A stretch of DNA of 31,246 nucleotides from Gammaproteobacteria bacterium UBA1119. GTDB taxonomy: Bacteria > Pseudomonadota > Gammaproteobacteria > Pseudomonadales > Azotimanducaceae. Numbering within the stretch: position 1 is the first letter of the stretch; every line of letters starts with the position of its first letter. The notes beneath the pieces are model-generated. The model searched no databases. It saw only the letters and a program-made list of their open reading frames with translations, and was not told the DNA's origin. Location of the stretch: positions 7,679 to 38,924 of the forward strand of contig DCBA01000106.1 in assembly GCA_002313255.1 (NCBI GenBank). Direction: 5' to 3'. Shown here piece by piece: positions 1-7,920 of the stretch. The position numbers and the translations under genes were made by a program.

Positions 1-312
1 GGATCGGCGCAGGTACTCGTACACGTAACGCATCTGCATCGGTAAATACGAGATTCGAGACGGATCAACAGCCTTTCGAAGCGCCGGTGTCATGAAAAAG
101 GTCTCCACACGAACGCTCGAATTTAAAGCCGTAAAATCGAATTGGTTCAGGCCTGGTAGCGGAAACTGAACAAACGTTGCATCTCTTACAGCTTCACGGG
201 CACCCACCAAGGCTTCGAGAAGACCCACTGGCTCGTTGCTGCTGCCCGTAACAAACACTCGAGACTCGGATTTGATGATATTGGCCAATTCATGAGCTTG
301 AATCGTCTGCAA
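1..312 (-). CDS. Acetyl-CoA hydrolase/transferase family protein, N-terminal part (cut by window edge)
   Basis: The reverse strand is open for 104 codons from a TTG at 312 to the left edge, so only the N-terminus is visible. The residues VFVTGSSNEPVGLLEAL near 19-35 and the later FFMTPALRKAVDP...SYLPM stretch match the N-terminal domain of the acetyl-CoA hydrolase / 4-hydroxybutyrate CoA-transferase family, which moves CoA between short acyl groups in the cytoplasm. A TAG lies immediately before the TTG, and GGGAAGAAG lies just upstream as a ribosome binding site, so TTG is the likely start. It is divergent from the deacetylase-family gene at 393. Substrate and hydrolase-versus-transferase activity cannot be judged because the catalytic glutamate would be in the missing part. 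Confidence 0.72.
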   Translation of the reverse strand, partial: MQTIQAHELANIIKSESRVFVTGSSNEPVGLLEALVGAREAVRDATFVQFPLPGLNQFDFTALNSSVRVETFFMTPALRKAVDPSRISYLPMQMRYVYEYLRRS

Positions 313-392
313 CTACTTCTTCCCGGGGACTCTATAAGGGCGCTAGATTAGACCAATCAGATCTCGAACGCCGACTAGGGAGTATACAAACC

Positions 393-1310
393 GTGGCCAC
401 CCTCATTACCCACTCCGTCTGTCTTGAGCATCAGATGGAACAAGGCCATCCAGAAAGCCCAGAGCGGTTGGCGGCAGTGCTCTCACACGTTAACGACTCG
501 CGCCTCATCGATGATCTCACGACCCTTCAGGCAACCGAAGCCGTCCGGGACGACCTCACGGCTTTCCACCGCGACAAGTACGTCGACGCACTGGAGGCGA
601 TCGAACCCGATCAAGGGCTGCGGTCCGTGAATCCAGACACAAGCATGGGACCTAAGTCGCTCGCAGCCGCCCGCTATGCCGCGGGAGCCGCAATCCAAGG
701 GGTCGACCATGTCCTTTCAGACGCGGACACCCGCGTTTTTTGTGCGGTCCGACCGCCGGGCCACCACGCCGAAGAATCGACGGCCATGGGATTTTGTTTT
801 TTCAATAGTGTGGCGCTCGCGGCTCATCGAGCCCTAAATAAACACAAACTCGAACGCGTGGCGATTCTTGATTTCGATGTCCACCACGGTAACGGCACTG
901 TCGATGCTTTCCAAGATGATCCCAGGGTTCTCGTTTGCTCAAGCTTTCAATTTCCCCATTATCCCTACCGCCTGCAGGATGTTGATCGGCCGAATATCGT
1001 CAATACGCCATTAGCCGCTGGTACCACGGGCGTCCAATTCCGCAAAGCGATCGAGCAAGATTGGCTCCCAGCGATGGACGAATTCGCCCCGGCTTTAATA
1101 TTGGTATCCGCTGGATTCGACGCTCATCGCGACGATCCGCTTGGAGACCTCTTACTTGATGAAGCAGACTTCGGGTGGATCACTTCGTTGATCGTCGACG
1201 CAGCGAACCGGCATGCTCGTGGCCGCATCGTCTCGGTACTTGAAGGTGGTTACAACCTAAAAGCGCTAGCTCGCTCGGTAGCGGCTCACCTCGAGGAACT
1301 GTGCATGTAA
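393..1310 (+). CDS. Histone deacetylase family protein (class II-like / acetylpolyamine amidohydrolase type)
   Basis: This is a zinc-dependent amidohydrolase of the arginase/deacetylase fold that removes acetyl groups from lysine or polyamine-like substrates in the cytoplasm. At 305 aa it is the usual length of a bacterial single-domain member. Visible motifs are PPGHHA at 121-126 with the paired catalytic histidines H124/H125, the DFDVHHGNGT block with zinc ligands D162 and H164, SAGFDAH with the third ligand D243, and EGGYN with Y287 as the likely transition-state tyrosine. The start is GTG with AGGGAG about 11 nt upstream. It is transcribed away from the CoA-transferase gene and faces the SDR gene at 1330-2103. 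The active site is complete, so it should be catalytic. The true substrate is unknown. Confidence 0.93.
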   Translation: MATLITHSVCLEHQMEQGHPESPERLAAVLSHVNDSRLIDDLTTLQATEAVRDDLTAFHRDKYVDALEAIEPDQGLRSVNPDTSMGPKSLAAARYAAGAAIQGVDHVLSDADTRVFCAVRPPGHHAEESTAMGFCFFNSVALAAHRALNKHKLERVAILDFDVHHGNGTVDAFQDDPRVLVCSSFQFPHYPYRLQDVDRPNIVNTPLAAGTTGVQFRKAIEQDWLPAMDEFAPALILVSAGFDAHRDDPLGDLLLDEADFGWITSLIVDAANRHARGRIVSVLEGGYNLKALARSVAAHLEELCM

Positions 1311-1329
1311 CGATTCGCGTGATTCAGCT

Positions 1330-2103
1330 TTAGGAATTTGCGATTAGGGGGCCTCCGCCGTCACAGTAGATTCTCTCACCCGTTACGTAGGAGCTCTTGT
1401 CCGAAACCAAATAGCGCACTACGTTGGCGACATCTTCAGGTTGACAGACCTTGCCAAAGGGCATCGTGGCGTCCAAATCTCGTAAGTTATTGACGCCCGC
1501 CGTGGCCCGCATCAGTCGCCGGCCCATCTCTGTTTCCACCAATCCCGGTGCCACGATGTTCACGCGTATCCCGTGCACCCGCTCTTCTTTCGAGAGGGTG
1601 TACGCCAATGTCTCCTGCGCTGTCTTTGCCATGTTGTATGGCGCACCGTTGGCTTCAAGTCCTTTGGTGGCCGCACTGGAGATCATGATGATGTCGCCTC
1701 GATCTTGCTCGCGCATACCCGGGATGACCAACTTCGAAAGGTAATGTGCGGCGAACGCGTGGGTCGATACGACTCGGCGTAACTCATCTGGTTCGGTATC
1801 GGCAACCGACAATCCCCGACTAGCAATGCCAGCGTTATTGACGAGTATGCTCACGGCACCAAGATCTGCCTCGATAGCGGCGACCATCTCCCGATCTTCT
1901 TCGTACTGATCTACGCTGGCGTAATACGCGCGGGCTAAACCGCCAGCGTCTTTGATCGCAGCAACGGTTTCGTTAGCTGCTGCTTCATCGCGCCGATAAT
2001 TAATCGCAACACTTGCGCCGTCTTCGGCGAGCGCCAGCGATATGGCTTGACCAATACCACGTCCTCCGCCGGTAACTAGCGCGACCCGATTTGCGAGCGA
2101 CAT
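1330..2103 (-). CDS. SDR family NAD(P)-dependent oxidoreductase (FabG-like)
   Basis: This is a 257-aa classical short-chain dehydrogenase/reductase, probably oxidising or reducing a hydroxy/keto group on an acyl-CoA or similar substrate. The Rossmann glycine motif TGGGRGIG is at 11-18, NNAG at 89-92, the catalytic serine at S143, and the YNMAK pair at Y156/K160. The fourth tetrad residue, normally Asn in the 'VN' segment, appears to be lost: the corresponding stretch reads VVSTHAFAAH. It starts 3 nt after the stop of the crotonase gene at 2107-2883, with a purine-rich AGGGGGG site inside the end of that gene, so the two are co-transcribed and probably translationally coupled. The exact substrate cannot be read from sequence. 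Confidence 0.92.
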   Translation of the reverse strand: MSLANRVALVTGGGRGIGQAISLALAEDGASVAINYRRDEAAANETVAAIKDAGGLARAYYASVDQYEEDREMVAAIEADLGAVSILVNNAGIASRGLSVADTEPDELRRVVSTHAFAAHYLSKLVIPGMREQDRGDIIMISSAATKGLEANGAPYNMAKTAQETLAYTLSKEERVHGIRVNIVAPGLVETEMGRRLMRATAGVNNLRDLDATMPFGKVCQPEDVANVVRYLVSDKSSYVTGERIYCDGGGPLIANS

Positions 2104-2106
2104 CCG

Positions 2107-2883
2107 TTATTCCCCCCTAAAATTTGCATCCCGTTTTTCAAAAAATGCGGAAACTCCCTCCGCAAAATCCTTGGTGGATCCGGCAGCAGCTTGTAACTGT
2201 GCCTCCAGATCAAGCTGTTGCTCGTAACTATTACTCCAGGTGGCCCAATAGGCCCGCCGCATGAGCACCAAGGACCGCGGGCCCTTGGCAAGTTGATGTG
2301 CTATCTCCATCGCTCCATCCATCAATGCGTCGTTGTCCTCGAAGACGCGATTGACCAACCCCCATTCAAGCGCCTTTTCAGCCGGCAGTCGCTCGGCCAG
2401 TAACGAGAGCTCCATGGCGCGTCCCCAACCCACCAAACGTGGCAACAGGAAACTCGCGCCACCATCAGGAACCAAACCGATCCGTGCAAATGCTTGAAGA
2501 AAAAACGCCTCCCGGGATGCGCAAACGATGTCGCCCATGATGGCAAAACTCATCCCAACACCTGCTGCGGCACCATTCACGGCCGTAACGATCGGCATTT
2601 CGAGATCGCGCAAGGTGAGCAAAAGTGGATGATACGTGTTTCGAAGGCCTGACCCAGCTGATCGTGGCCGATTTTCGGTTGGCTTGTCGTCCGCCAAATT
2701 CGCACCCGCACAAAAGCCCCGGCCGACGCCGGTCAAGACCAAACACCGCGCGCCATTTGTCGGCCTTTGAATCTCGGTGACCGCTTGTGCCCAACCCTCA
2801 AGCATGTCCGCGCCGATCGCGTTCATCACTTCCGGATGGTTGAAACGAAGCAAGGCTACCCCGTCCTCAAAGTCCAATGTCAT
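2107..2883 (-). CDS. Enoyl-CoA hydratase/isomerase family protein, PaaG-like
   Basis: This crotonase-fold protein of 258 aa acts on CoA thioesters. I start it at the ATG at 2883 (MTLDFEDGVALLRF). An in-frame ATG at 2985 would add 34 residues of non-crotonase sequence running into the divergent promoter region. The oxyanion-hole segments FCAGANL and NGAAAGVG are present. The two glutamates of hydratase crotonases (E144/E164 in rat crotonase) align with Ser and Phe, whereas GLVPDGGASFLLPR carries an Asp at the position used by PaaG-type isomerases. An isomerase such as a ring-epoxide or delta3/delta2-enoyl-CoA isomerase is therefore more likely than a hydratase. It is the first gene of a two-gene operon with the SDR at 1330-2103. 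No ring-cleavage paa genes are seen nearby. Confidence 0.9.
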   Translation of the reverse strand: MTLDFEDGVALLRFNHPEVMNAIGADMLEGWAQAVTEIQRPTNGARCLVLTGVGRGFCAGANLADDKPTENRPRSAGSGLRNTYHPLLLTLRDLEMPIVTAVNGAAAGVGMSFAIMGDIVCASREAFFLQAFARIGLVPDGGASFLLPRLVGWGRAMELSLLAERLPAEKALEWGLVNRVFEDNDALMDGAMEIAHQLAKGPRSLVLMRRAYWATWSNSYEQQLDLEAQLQAAAGSTKDFAEGVSAFFEKRDANFRGE

Positions 2884-2966
2884 CCTATTCAATTCCAAGG
2901 TCGCCTCCCGATGTTCTTCTTGAAATCGATTTCCCACGAAGGGCTGGCCACCATAACCTATCAACC

Positions 2967-3884
2967 ATGAACGAACCATGGGCACCCGAATACCGTTTAC
3001 AGCTTCTCGAAGTCGAGAGAATCCTCTCCGATAACACGGACCTCGATGTCAAAGACGTGGTCGTGCTCGACGAAGGTTGGGACTTCTTTTGTTATCTCAT
3101 CAATGAAACATTCGTCTTTCGATTTCCTAAGAGGCGAGCAGAGGCTGAGCGCCTTATTGAAGAAAAAGCGTTCCTGGCAAAACTCATTCTCACAACAAAA
3201 ACACCACACTTCGACTTTTGGGTGGATCGCCCAGTTGGATTTCACCTTCCCTTTGCAGGTTATCCTTTGTTATCCGGCACACCATTATTCGAGATATCGA
3301 AAGTCGACGTCGACCCTAACGTGATCGGCAGTCAACTCGGTCAGGCGTTGCGAGAATTACATGCGCAGATGCTGACACCCTCGCGCCCGCCTCACGACCC
3401 AGTTACGGAGTGGCTCCCGGGTGCGCAGAACGAATTGGAGAACATCGCCGACGTTATCGATCGCTCCCTTTTCGAGGCCTGTGGCACGTTGCTTACAAGC
3501 TACCAACCGCGAAACCCTTCCGAACGCCACGTTACAACCCACGGCGACCTGCACGCCGGTCATGTGCTGGTCGACGAACAGGGCCAATTGGCTGGCATTA
3601 TCGATTGGACCGATGCGCATACGTCGAATCGGTATACCGACTTTGCAGGTCTGTGGGCATGGGGCGGCGACCGCCCTGTCATGGCCGCGTTTAACCGCTA
3701 CCGTCGGGTTCCCACGAGCGCAGATTGGGCACAGCTTCGTACGCAAGCAATCATTGACGTTGTGGAACTGATCGATTTCGGCATCCGCAGCGAAGATTCC
3801 ACGTTAGTTGCAACAGGCCAAGGCTGGCTTAGGGATCGGCAAAATGAAGGAGTACTGGACGATCTCTACGCCGAACCAGACTAG
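2967..3884 (+). CDS. Phosphotransferase family protein, macrolide 2'-phosphotransferase (Mph)-like
   Basis: This 305-aa protein belongs to the APH/choline-kinase-like phosphotransferase superfamily. I choose the ATG at 2967 (MNEPWAPEY). An upstream in-frame start at 2877 would overlap the divergent crotonase gene. FVFRFPKRRAEAE near 50 holds the nucleotide-binding lysine region. HGDLHAGHVLVDEQG is the catalytic loop with the Brenner Asp, and IIDWTDA gives the metal-binding Asp. Most APH enzymes have Asn after HGD.H.G. Here it is His (GHVLVD), as I recall for macrolide phosphotransferases such as MphA (HGDLYVGHVLID). This suggests an Mph-related branch but does not prove activity on macrolides. 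Homoserine- or sugar-type kinase roles remain possible. It is divergent from the 2107-2883 crotonase. Confidence 0.82.
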   Translation: MNEPWAPEYRLQLLEVERILSDNTDLDVKDVVVLDEGWDFFCYLINETFVFRFPKRRAEAERLIEEKAFLAKLILTTKTPHFDFWVDRPVGFHLPFAGYPLLSGTPLFEISKVDVDPNVIGSQLGQALRELHAQMLTPSRPPHDPVTEWLPGAQNELENIADVIDRSLFEACGTLLTSYQPRNPSERHVTTHGDLHAGHVLVDEQGQLAGIIDWTDAHTSNRYTDFAGLWAWGGDRPVMAAFNRYRRVPTSADWAQLRTQAIIDVVELIDFGIRSEDSTLVATGQGWLRDRQNEGVLDDLYAEPD

Positions 3885-3979
3885 TTCGAAGCCCCTTGGA
3901 TGCATTGAGCTAACGCGACTCAATATTGCGGGCTGGAGCCGACTTTTTCATCTTCAGATGACTAGGGAATAATCGTTTA

Positions 3980-4492
3980 ATGGAAGCCCCCACACCCACG
4001 TTGAAGCTGGCGAGCCTAAAGGAAGCGAAAACGATCGCTAGTTTGTCACGCGACGAGATTGAAGCGGGTCTCGGATGGCGTTGGCGTGCAGACGCGATCA
4101 CCGCGATGATTCGTGATCCGGATGCCATCGTTGTCTGTGCGTACGTGCCGACGGGCAACAACACGGCGGATCAGTTTGCCGGCTTCGGCATCATGCAGTA
4201 CGAGCTCGATCACGCTCATCTCAATTTACTCGCAGTGGTACCGAACTATCGACGCCTAGGCATCGCGCGCGAATTGCTCCTTTGGTTGGAAAAAAGCGCG
4301 CTGGTTGCTGGCATTGACACGGTGGCGCTCGAAGTCCGTGCCGTTAATGTGCCCGCGCGCTCGTTTTATCGAAATGCGGGATACCTGGAAAACGAGTATC
4401 TCCGCCACTATTACCGAACGCCCGACGGAAAGAGCGAGGCGGCATATCGCATGCACCGCTCGCTTCGCGAACGGCGATTTCGTCCCTCATAA
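3980..4492 (+). CDS. GNAT family N-acetyltransferase (RimI-like)
   Basis: This 170-aa single-domain acetyltransferase transfers acetyl from acetyl-CoA to an amine. The acetyl-CoA pyrophosphate loop is visible as VVPNYRRLGIARELL near 91-105, preceded by the HLNLLAV beta strand. The C-terminal VNVPARSFYRNAGYLENEYLRHYY segment is typical of RimI-type N-terminal acetyltransferases. AGGGAA lies about 10 nt upstream of the ATG. It follows the phosphotransferase on the same strand after 95 nt. The substrate is not identifiable. A ribosomal-protein or general protein N-alpha-acetyltransferase is a fair guess, but drug or small-amine acetylation cannot be excluded. Confidence 0.88.
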   Translation: MEAPTPTLKLASLKEAKTIASLSRDEIEAGLGWRWRADAITAMIRDPDAIVVCAYVPTGNNTADQFAGFGIMQYELDHAHLNLLAVVPNYRRLGIARELLLWLEKSALVAGIDTVALEVRAVNVPARSFYRNAGYLENEYLRHYYRTPDGKSEAAYRMHRSLRERRFRPS

Positions 4493-4535
4493 ACATGGTT
4501 AGAGGCCACGCTGTCTCCGAAGATTGAAGGCCCGC

Positions 4536-4541
4536 TATAAT
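4536..4541 (+). promoter_or_regulatory. Candidate -10 box before the CDF transporter gene
   Basis: A perfect TATAAT lies 32 nt before the GTG start at 4574, in the 81-nt gap after the GNAT gene. No good -35 hexamer is seen at 16-18 nt upstream. It could drive the CDF-lipA pair. Confidence 0.4.
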
Positions 4542-4573
4542 ACGGCCCGAACTCGCATCGGTCTCAAGTTGCC

Positions 4574-5455
4574 GTGGCACATGAACACGCACACCGGGAA
4601 TTGTCTCGAGATGACGCTCCGCTCGGTAGAGCTTTTCTTCTCATTTCGTTATTCGCCATCGTCGAGGTCTTCGGCGGGCTCTTCGCGAACTCTTTAACCC
4701 TTCTCGCAGATGCCGGGCATATGCTGTTGGACGCATCCGCGCTCGGTCTATCGTGGTTCGCTGTGCGTTTGTCCCGTCGTCAACATTCCGAAACGCACTC
4801 CTACGGCTATCATCGTTCCCAGGTTCTCGCAGCGTTCGTCAACGCGCTATTGTTGGTAGCGCTATGTGGCTGGATTGGATTTGAAGCTTTTTCAAGAATC
4901 GAGAGCCCTCGGCAGTTGCTGCCCTTGCCGGCACTGTTGATCGGGACGCTCGGCTTGGCGGTTAACCTATTTGCGTTTCGGATGTTGCACGGCGCATCCG
5001 GCAATCTCAACGTGCGCAGCGCCGCACTTCACGTTCTCGGTGACCTGCTGGGTTCTTGTGCAGCCATAGCCGCAGCATTGATCGTTTGGCTATTTGAATG
5101 GTACCTAGCAGACCCAATTCTCGCCCTCGTTGTTATCGCGATATTATTGCGGGGTGCGTGGAAAGTGCTGAGTGAATCGATCCATATCTTGCTTGAAGGC
5201 GTACCTGACGATCTAGATCTCGAGGACATCAGGGACACTTTAACCAATCAAGTCTCGGGCGTTCTGGAGGTGCACCACCTCCACGCGTGGGCGCTAACGA
5301 GCGAGCGCCCGATGGTGACTCTTCATGCGATAGTCGACGAATTTGTCGACGAAATCGCCGCAGCTGCCTCCATCAAAGCCGTGCTCAATAGGAATTTTGG
5401 CATCGACCATTCAACCGTCCAAGTGGAACGTGGACCTTGTCTCGACGATACCTGA
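4574..5455 (+). CDS. Cation diffusion facilitator (CDF) family transporter, ZitB/CzcD-like
   Basis: This inner-membrane proton-coupled exporter of Zn2+ or a similar divalent metal is 293 aa long, the usual size. It has six hydrophobic segments with metal-site HxxxD motifs in TM2 (H49...D53 in LADAGHMLLDAS) and TM5 (H153...D157 in LHVLGDLLGS). The cytoplasmic tail has a His cluster (H234, H235, H237) and a ferredoxin-like C-terminal domain. The N-terminus has His residues (AHEHAH), common in zinc CDFs. The HxxxD pairs favour Zn over Mn. The start is GTG without a clear Shine-Dalgarno sequence. lipA follows after about 48 nt on the same strand. Cd or Co export is possible. Confidence 0.93.
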   Translation: MAHEHAHRELSRDDAPLGRAFLLISLFAIVEVFGGLFANSLTLLADAGHMLLDASALGLSWFAVRLSRRQHSETHSYGYHRSQVLAAFVNALLLVALCGWIGFEAFSRIESPRQLLPLPALLIGTLGLAVNLFAFRMLHGASGNLNVRSAALHVLGDLLGSCAAIAAALIVWLFEWYLADPILALVVIAILLRGAWKVLSESIHILLEGVPDDLDLEDIRDTLTNQVSGVLEVHHLHAWALTSERPMVTLHAIVDEFVDEIAAAASIKAVLNRNFGIDHSTVQVERGPCLDDT

Positions 5456-5503
5456 CGCAACCGCCATAGAAATTTGCTACGAAATAACACGTCCGACAAA
5501 GCC

Positions 5504-6475
5504 ATGAAACAACGAGCGCTTAGCGGAAAAAAATACCAGACGGACCATGGGCACATGGCCATAAAAAACGGGATCAAACAGCGCCGTCGCTTATTGCCCG
5601 TGACCGACGTTACCTCAAGCTCGCGTAAACCTCCCTGGCTACGCGTCCAATTACATGGAAATGGGCGTTTCGAGTCGGTGCGGGATGCGGTCCGTAGCCA
5701 GCAACTTACAACCGTTTGCGAAGAGTCTCACTGCCCCAACATCAGCGAGTGCTGGGGCCACGGGACGGCCACCTTGATGCTCATGGGTGCCGTTTGTACC
5801 CGAGCGTGCCGTTTTTGCGCAGTCGACACTGGGAATCCGGGTGGTTGGCTCGACGAAGACGAACCTTTGAAAGTTGCGGAATCGGTACGTCGTATGGACC
5901 TCTCGTACGTAGTACTGACGTCCGTCGATCGCGATGACCTTATGGATGGAGGAGCTTCGCACTTCGCGAAGTGCGTCCGCGCGGTCAAGAGAGAATCGCC
6001 CAAAACAACGGTCGAGGCATTGACCCCCGACTTTCAGGGAAAAGAACAAGCAATACGCACCGTGGTGGAATCAGGTATCTCGGTCTTTGCACAAAACCTT
6101 GAAACCGTTGAGCGTCTAACGTCCGCCGTGCGCGATCCCCGTGCAGGGTACAACCAAACCTTATCGGTCCTCGAATTCGCGGGAAAAATGGGCAGCGTCC
6201 ACACTAAAACCAGCTTGATGCTCGGTTTAGGCGAGCTCGAACAAGAAGTACGTGAGACTTTGGCCCAGCTCGCCAATCTAGGCGTAAACTTCCTTACGCT
6301 AGGTCAATACCTACAACCGACGCCCAACCACCTACCCATGGTCCGATGGGTACATCCCGACGAATTCGAATGCTATAGACAATGGGCTCTGGAATTGGGG
6401 TTCGACGGGGTTGCGGCGGGACCCTTGGTTCGTTCCAGCTATCACGCAGATCGCCTCATCTCAGCGTTAGGCTGA
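5504..6475 (+). CDS. lipA: Lipoyl synthase
   Basis: This radical-SAM enzyme inserts two sulfurs into protein-bound octanoyl groups to make lipoyl cofactor for 2-oxoacid dehydrogenases and the glycine cleavage system. The auxiliary cluster motif [12 protein letters not shown] (C72, C77, C83), the radical-SAM motif CTRACRFC (C98, C102, C105) and the C-terminal RSSY signature, whose Ser ligates the auxiliary cluster, are all present. The 323-aa length matches E. coli LipA (321). [13 protein letters not shown] replaces the E. coli-type FNHNLET, a subtype known to me from several Gammaproteobacteria and others. A TTG at 5474 and an ATG at 5555 are alternative starts, none with a good ribosome site. 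No lipB is visible nearby, so octanoyl transfer must be encoded elsewhere. Confidence 0.95.
   Translation: MKQRALSGKKYQTDHGHMAIKNGIKQRRRLLPVTDVTSSSRKPPWLRVQLHGNGRFESVRDAVRSQQLTTVCEESHCPNISECWGHGTATLMLMGAVCTRACRFCAVDTGNPGGWLDEDEPLKVAESVRRMDLSYVVLTSVDRDDLMDGGASHFAKCVRAVKRESPKTTVEALTPDFQGKEQAIRTVVESGISVFAQNLETVERLTSAVRDPRAGYNQTLSVLEFAGKMGSVHTKTSLMLGLGELEQEVRETLAQLANLGVNFLTLGQYLQPTPNHLPMVRWVHPDEFECYRQWALELGFDGVAAGPLVRSSYHADRLISALG
5958..5975. repeat. 18-bp perfect palindrome inside lipA
   Basis: CGCACTTCGCGAAGTGCG reads the same on both strands. Its 15-nt right portion (5961-5975) recurs exactly at 11180-11194 inside the btuB-like gene, in a different protein context. It is centred on TTCGCGAA, which I also find at 4464, 4682, 17994 and 29255. 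The role is unknown and may be compositional. Confidence 0.6.
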
Positions 6476-6548
6476 GCCACGCGCATAGGTATTACAGCCG
6501 TCACCCCGATCTAACGGCACAGCTAGCAAACCTGCCTGCCAACCCCGT

Positions 6549-6554
6549 TATACT
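6549..6554 (+). promoter_or_regulatory. Candidate -10 box directly before the M17 peptidase ATG (possible leaderless transcript)
   Basis: TATACT ends 6 nt before the ATG at 6561, which would put transcription start at or beside the A of the start codon. No Shine-Dalgarno sequence lies in between. No clear -35 is seen. Confidence 0.4.
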
Positions 6555-6560
6555 GAAGAC

Positions 6561-7907
6561 ATGCTCTTTTTTGAAGACAATAGCGATGCCATTTCCATTG
6601 AACTGGTTGGCTCTGAAACGCTTGAATCATGGCGGTCCGAACAAGATGAAAAGACACTGGGATGGGCGGTTCGTACGCTGTTTGAAGGCAAGGCCAATCA
6701 ACACTTCTTCGTCCCGACAACGAGCGACCAGCCCGAGCGCGTAATCGCTGGCATCGGTGAACGACCTTCGATCAACAGCATCGGTGATTTGCCGATTACC
6801 CTCCCTGCCGGGGACTATCGTCTCGATAACGCCGACAGGGCCGTTATCCTCGGTTGGGGCCTTGGCGCTTATCAGTTCGCCGCTTACAAAAATGTCCGCG
6901 CCTTACCGAGACTCTTCGTGGGCGCTGACGCCACGGACGTATCGGCCGAGTTAAATGCCATCGCCCTCTGCCGAGATCTGATCAATACCCCAACCTCCGA
7001 CATGCTTCCGCACCACTTGGAGGGCGCAGCTCGCAAACTGGCCACGCGCCACAACGCCACCATGGACGTCACAACAGGTGATGAGCTGCTAGTACGCGGA
7101 CTGAACATTATTCATGCAGTGGGTCGCGCCAGTTCATCCGCTCCACGCCTGATTGATATTCATTGGGGTGATCCGTCCGCCCCTGCCATCACCTTGGTCG
7201 GCAAGGGCGTGTGTTTTGACAGCGGCGGATTGGACCTGAAATCACATAGCAACATGCGTCTGATGAAAAAAGACATGGGCGGAGCGGCGACCGTACTGGG
7301 ACTCGCTGACCTCATCATGTCGCGGGGGTTACCGCTTAGGCTCCGCGTATTGATTCCCGCCGTTGAAAATGCAGTGTCCGCCAACGCATTCCGACCAGGC
7401 GACGTGCTGCATTCGTACCTAGGGCTTACCGTAGAAATTGACAATACGGACGCCGAAGGCCGTCTCATACTCTGCGATGCGCTCGCGTTGGCGGCAGAAG
7501 ACAATCCGGTGATGATCATTGACTACGCAACTCTGACGGGAGCCGCGCGCTCGGCGCTTGGAACCGAGCTCCCAGCAATGTTCAGCAACTCGGACACGTT
7601 AGCCATGGAAGTGATCGACTCGGGAGTTTCCGCTGAAGATCCCGTTTGGCGGATGCCGTTATATTCGGACTACCAGGTGTTGCTGAAAAGCGAAATCGCC
7701 GACATCGTTAACTCCGCCAATACACCGTACGGCGGTGCGATCACGGCCGCTCTCTTTCTTGAACGCTTTGTTGGCGACGTACCTTGGCTGCATTTTGACA
7801 TCATGGGTTGGAATCTACGCAAACGACCGGCGCATCCTGAAGGCGGTGAAGCCATGGCACTGCAAGCCGTTTTCGAGTTTCTCCGCCGTCGGTACACGGG
7901 CGATTGA
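6561..7907 (+). CDS. Leucyl aminopeptidase family protein (peptidase M17)
   Basis: This cytoplasmic two-metal aminopeptidase removes N-terminal residues from peptides. The catalytic C-terminal domain is intact: VGKGVCFDSGGLDLKS with K215 and D220, MKKDMGGAA with D238, and the family signature NTDAEGRL with D297, E299 and catalytic R301. The 448-aa length is shorter than E. coli PepA (503), mainly in the N-terminal domain, as in the shorter PepB-type and 'leucyl aminopeptidase family' members. The N-terminal domain (1-130) is poorly conserved. cysS begins 13 nt after its stop, so the two are probably co-transcribed. The start has no ribosome binding site but sits next to a -10-like box. PepA-like DNA-binding roles cannot be inferred. 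Confidence 0.93.
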   Translation: MLFFEDNSDAISIELVGSETLESWRSEQDEKTLGWAVRTLFEGKANQHFFVPTTSDQPERVIAGIGERPSINSIGDLPITLPAGDYRLDNADRAVILGWGLGAYQFAAYKNVRALPRLFVGADATDVSAELNAIALCRDLINTPTSDMLPHHLEGAARKLATRHNATMDVTTGDELLVRGLNIIHAVGRASSSAPRLIDIHWGDPSAPAITLVGKGVCFDSGGLDLKSHSNMRLMKKDMGGAATVLGLADLIMSRGLPLRLRVLIPAVENAVSANAFRPGDVLHSYLGLTVEIDNTDAEGRLILCDALALAAEDNPVMIIDYATLTGAARSALGTELPAMFSNSDTLAMEVIDSGVSAEDPVWRMPLYSDYQVLLKSEIADIVNSANTPYGGAITAALFLERFVGDVPWLHFDIMGWNLRKRPAHPEGGEAMALQAVFEFLRRRYTGD

Positions 7908-7920
7908 TTCCCTGATTTCC

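Noticed and set aside
2877..2966. Upstream extension of the phosphotransferase frame
   Set aside because: It would overlap the start of the divergent crotonase and adds residues unlike the family; ATG 2967 fits better.
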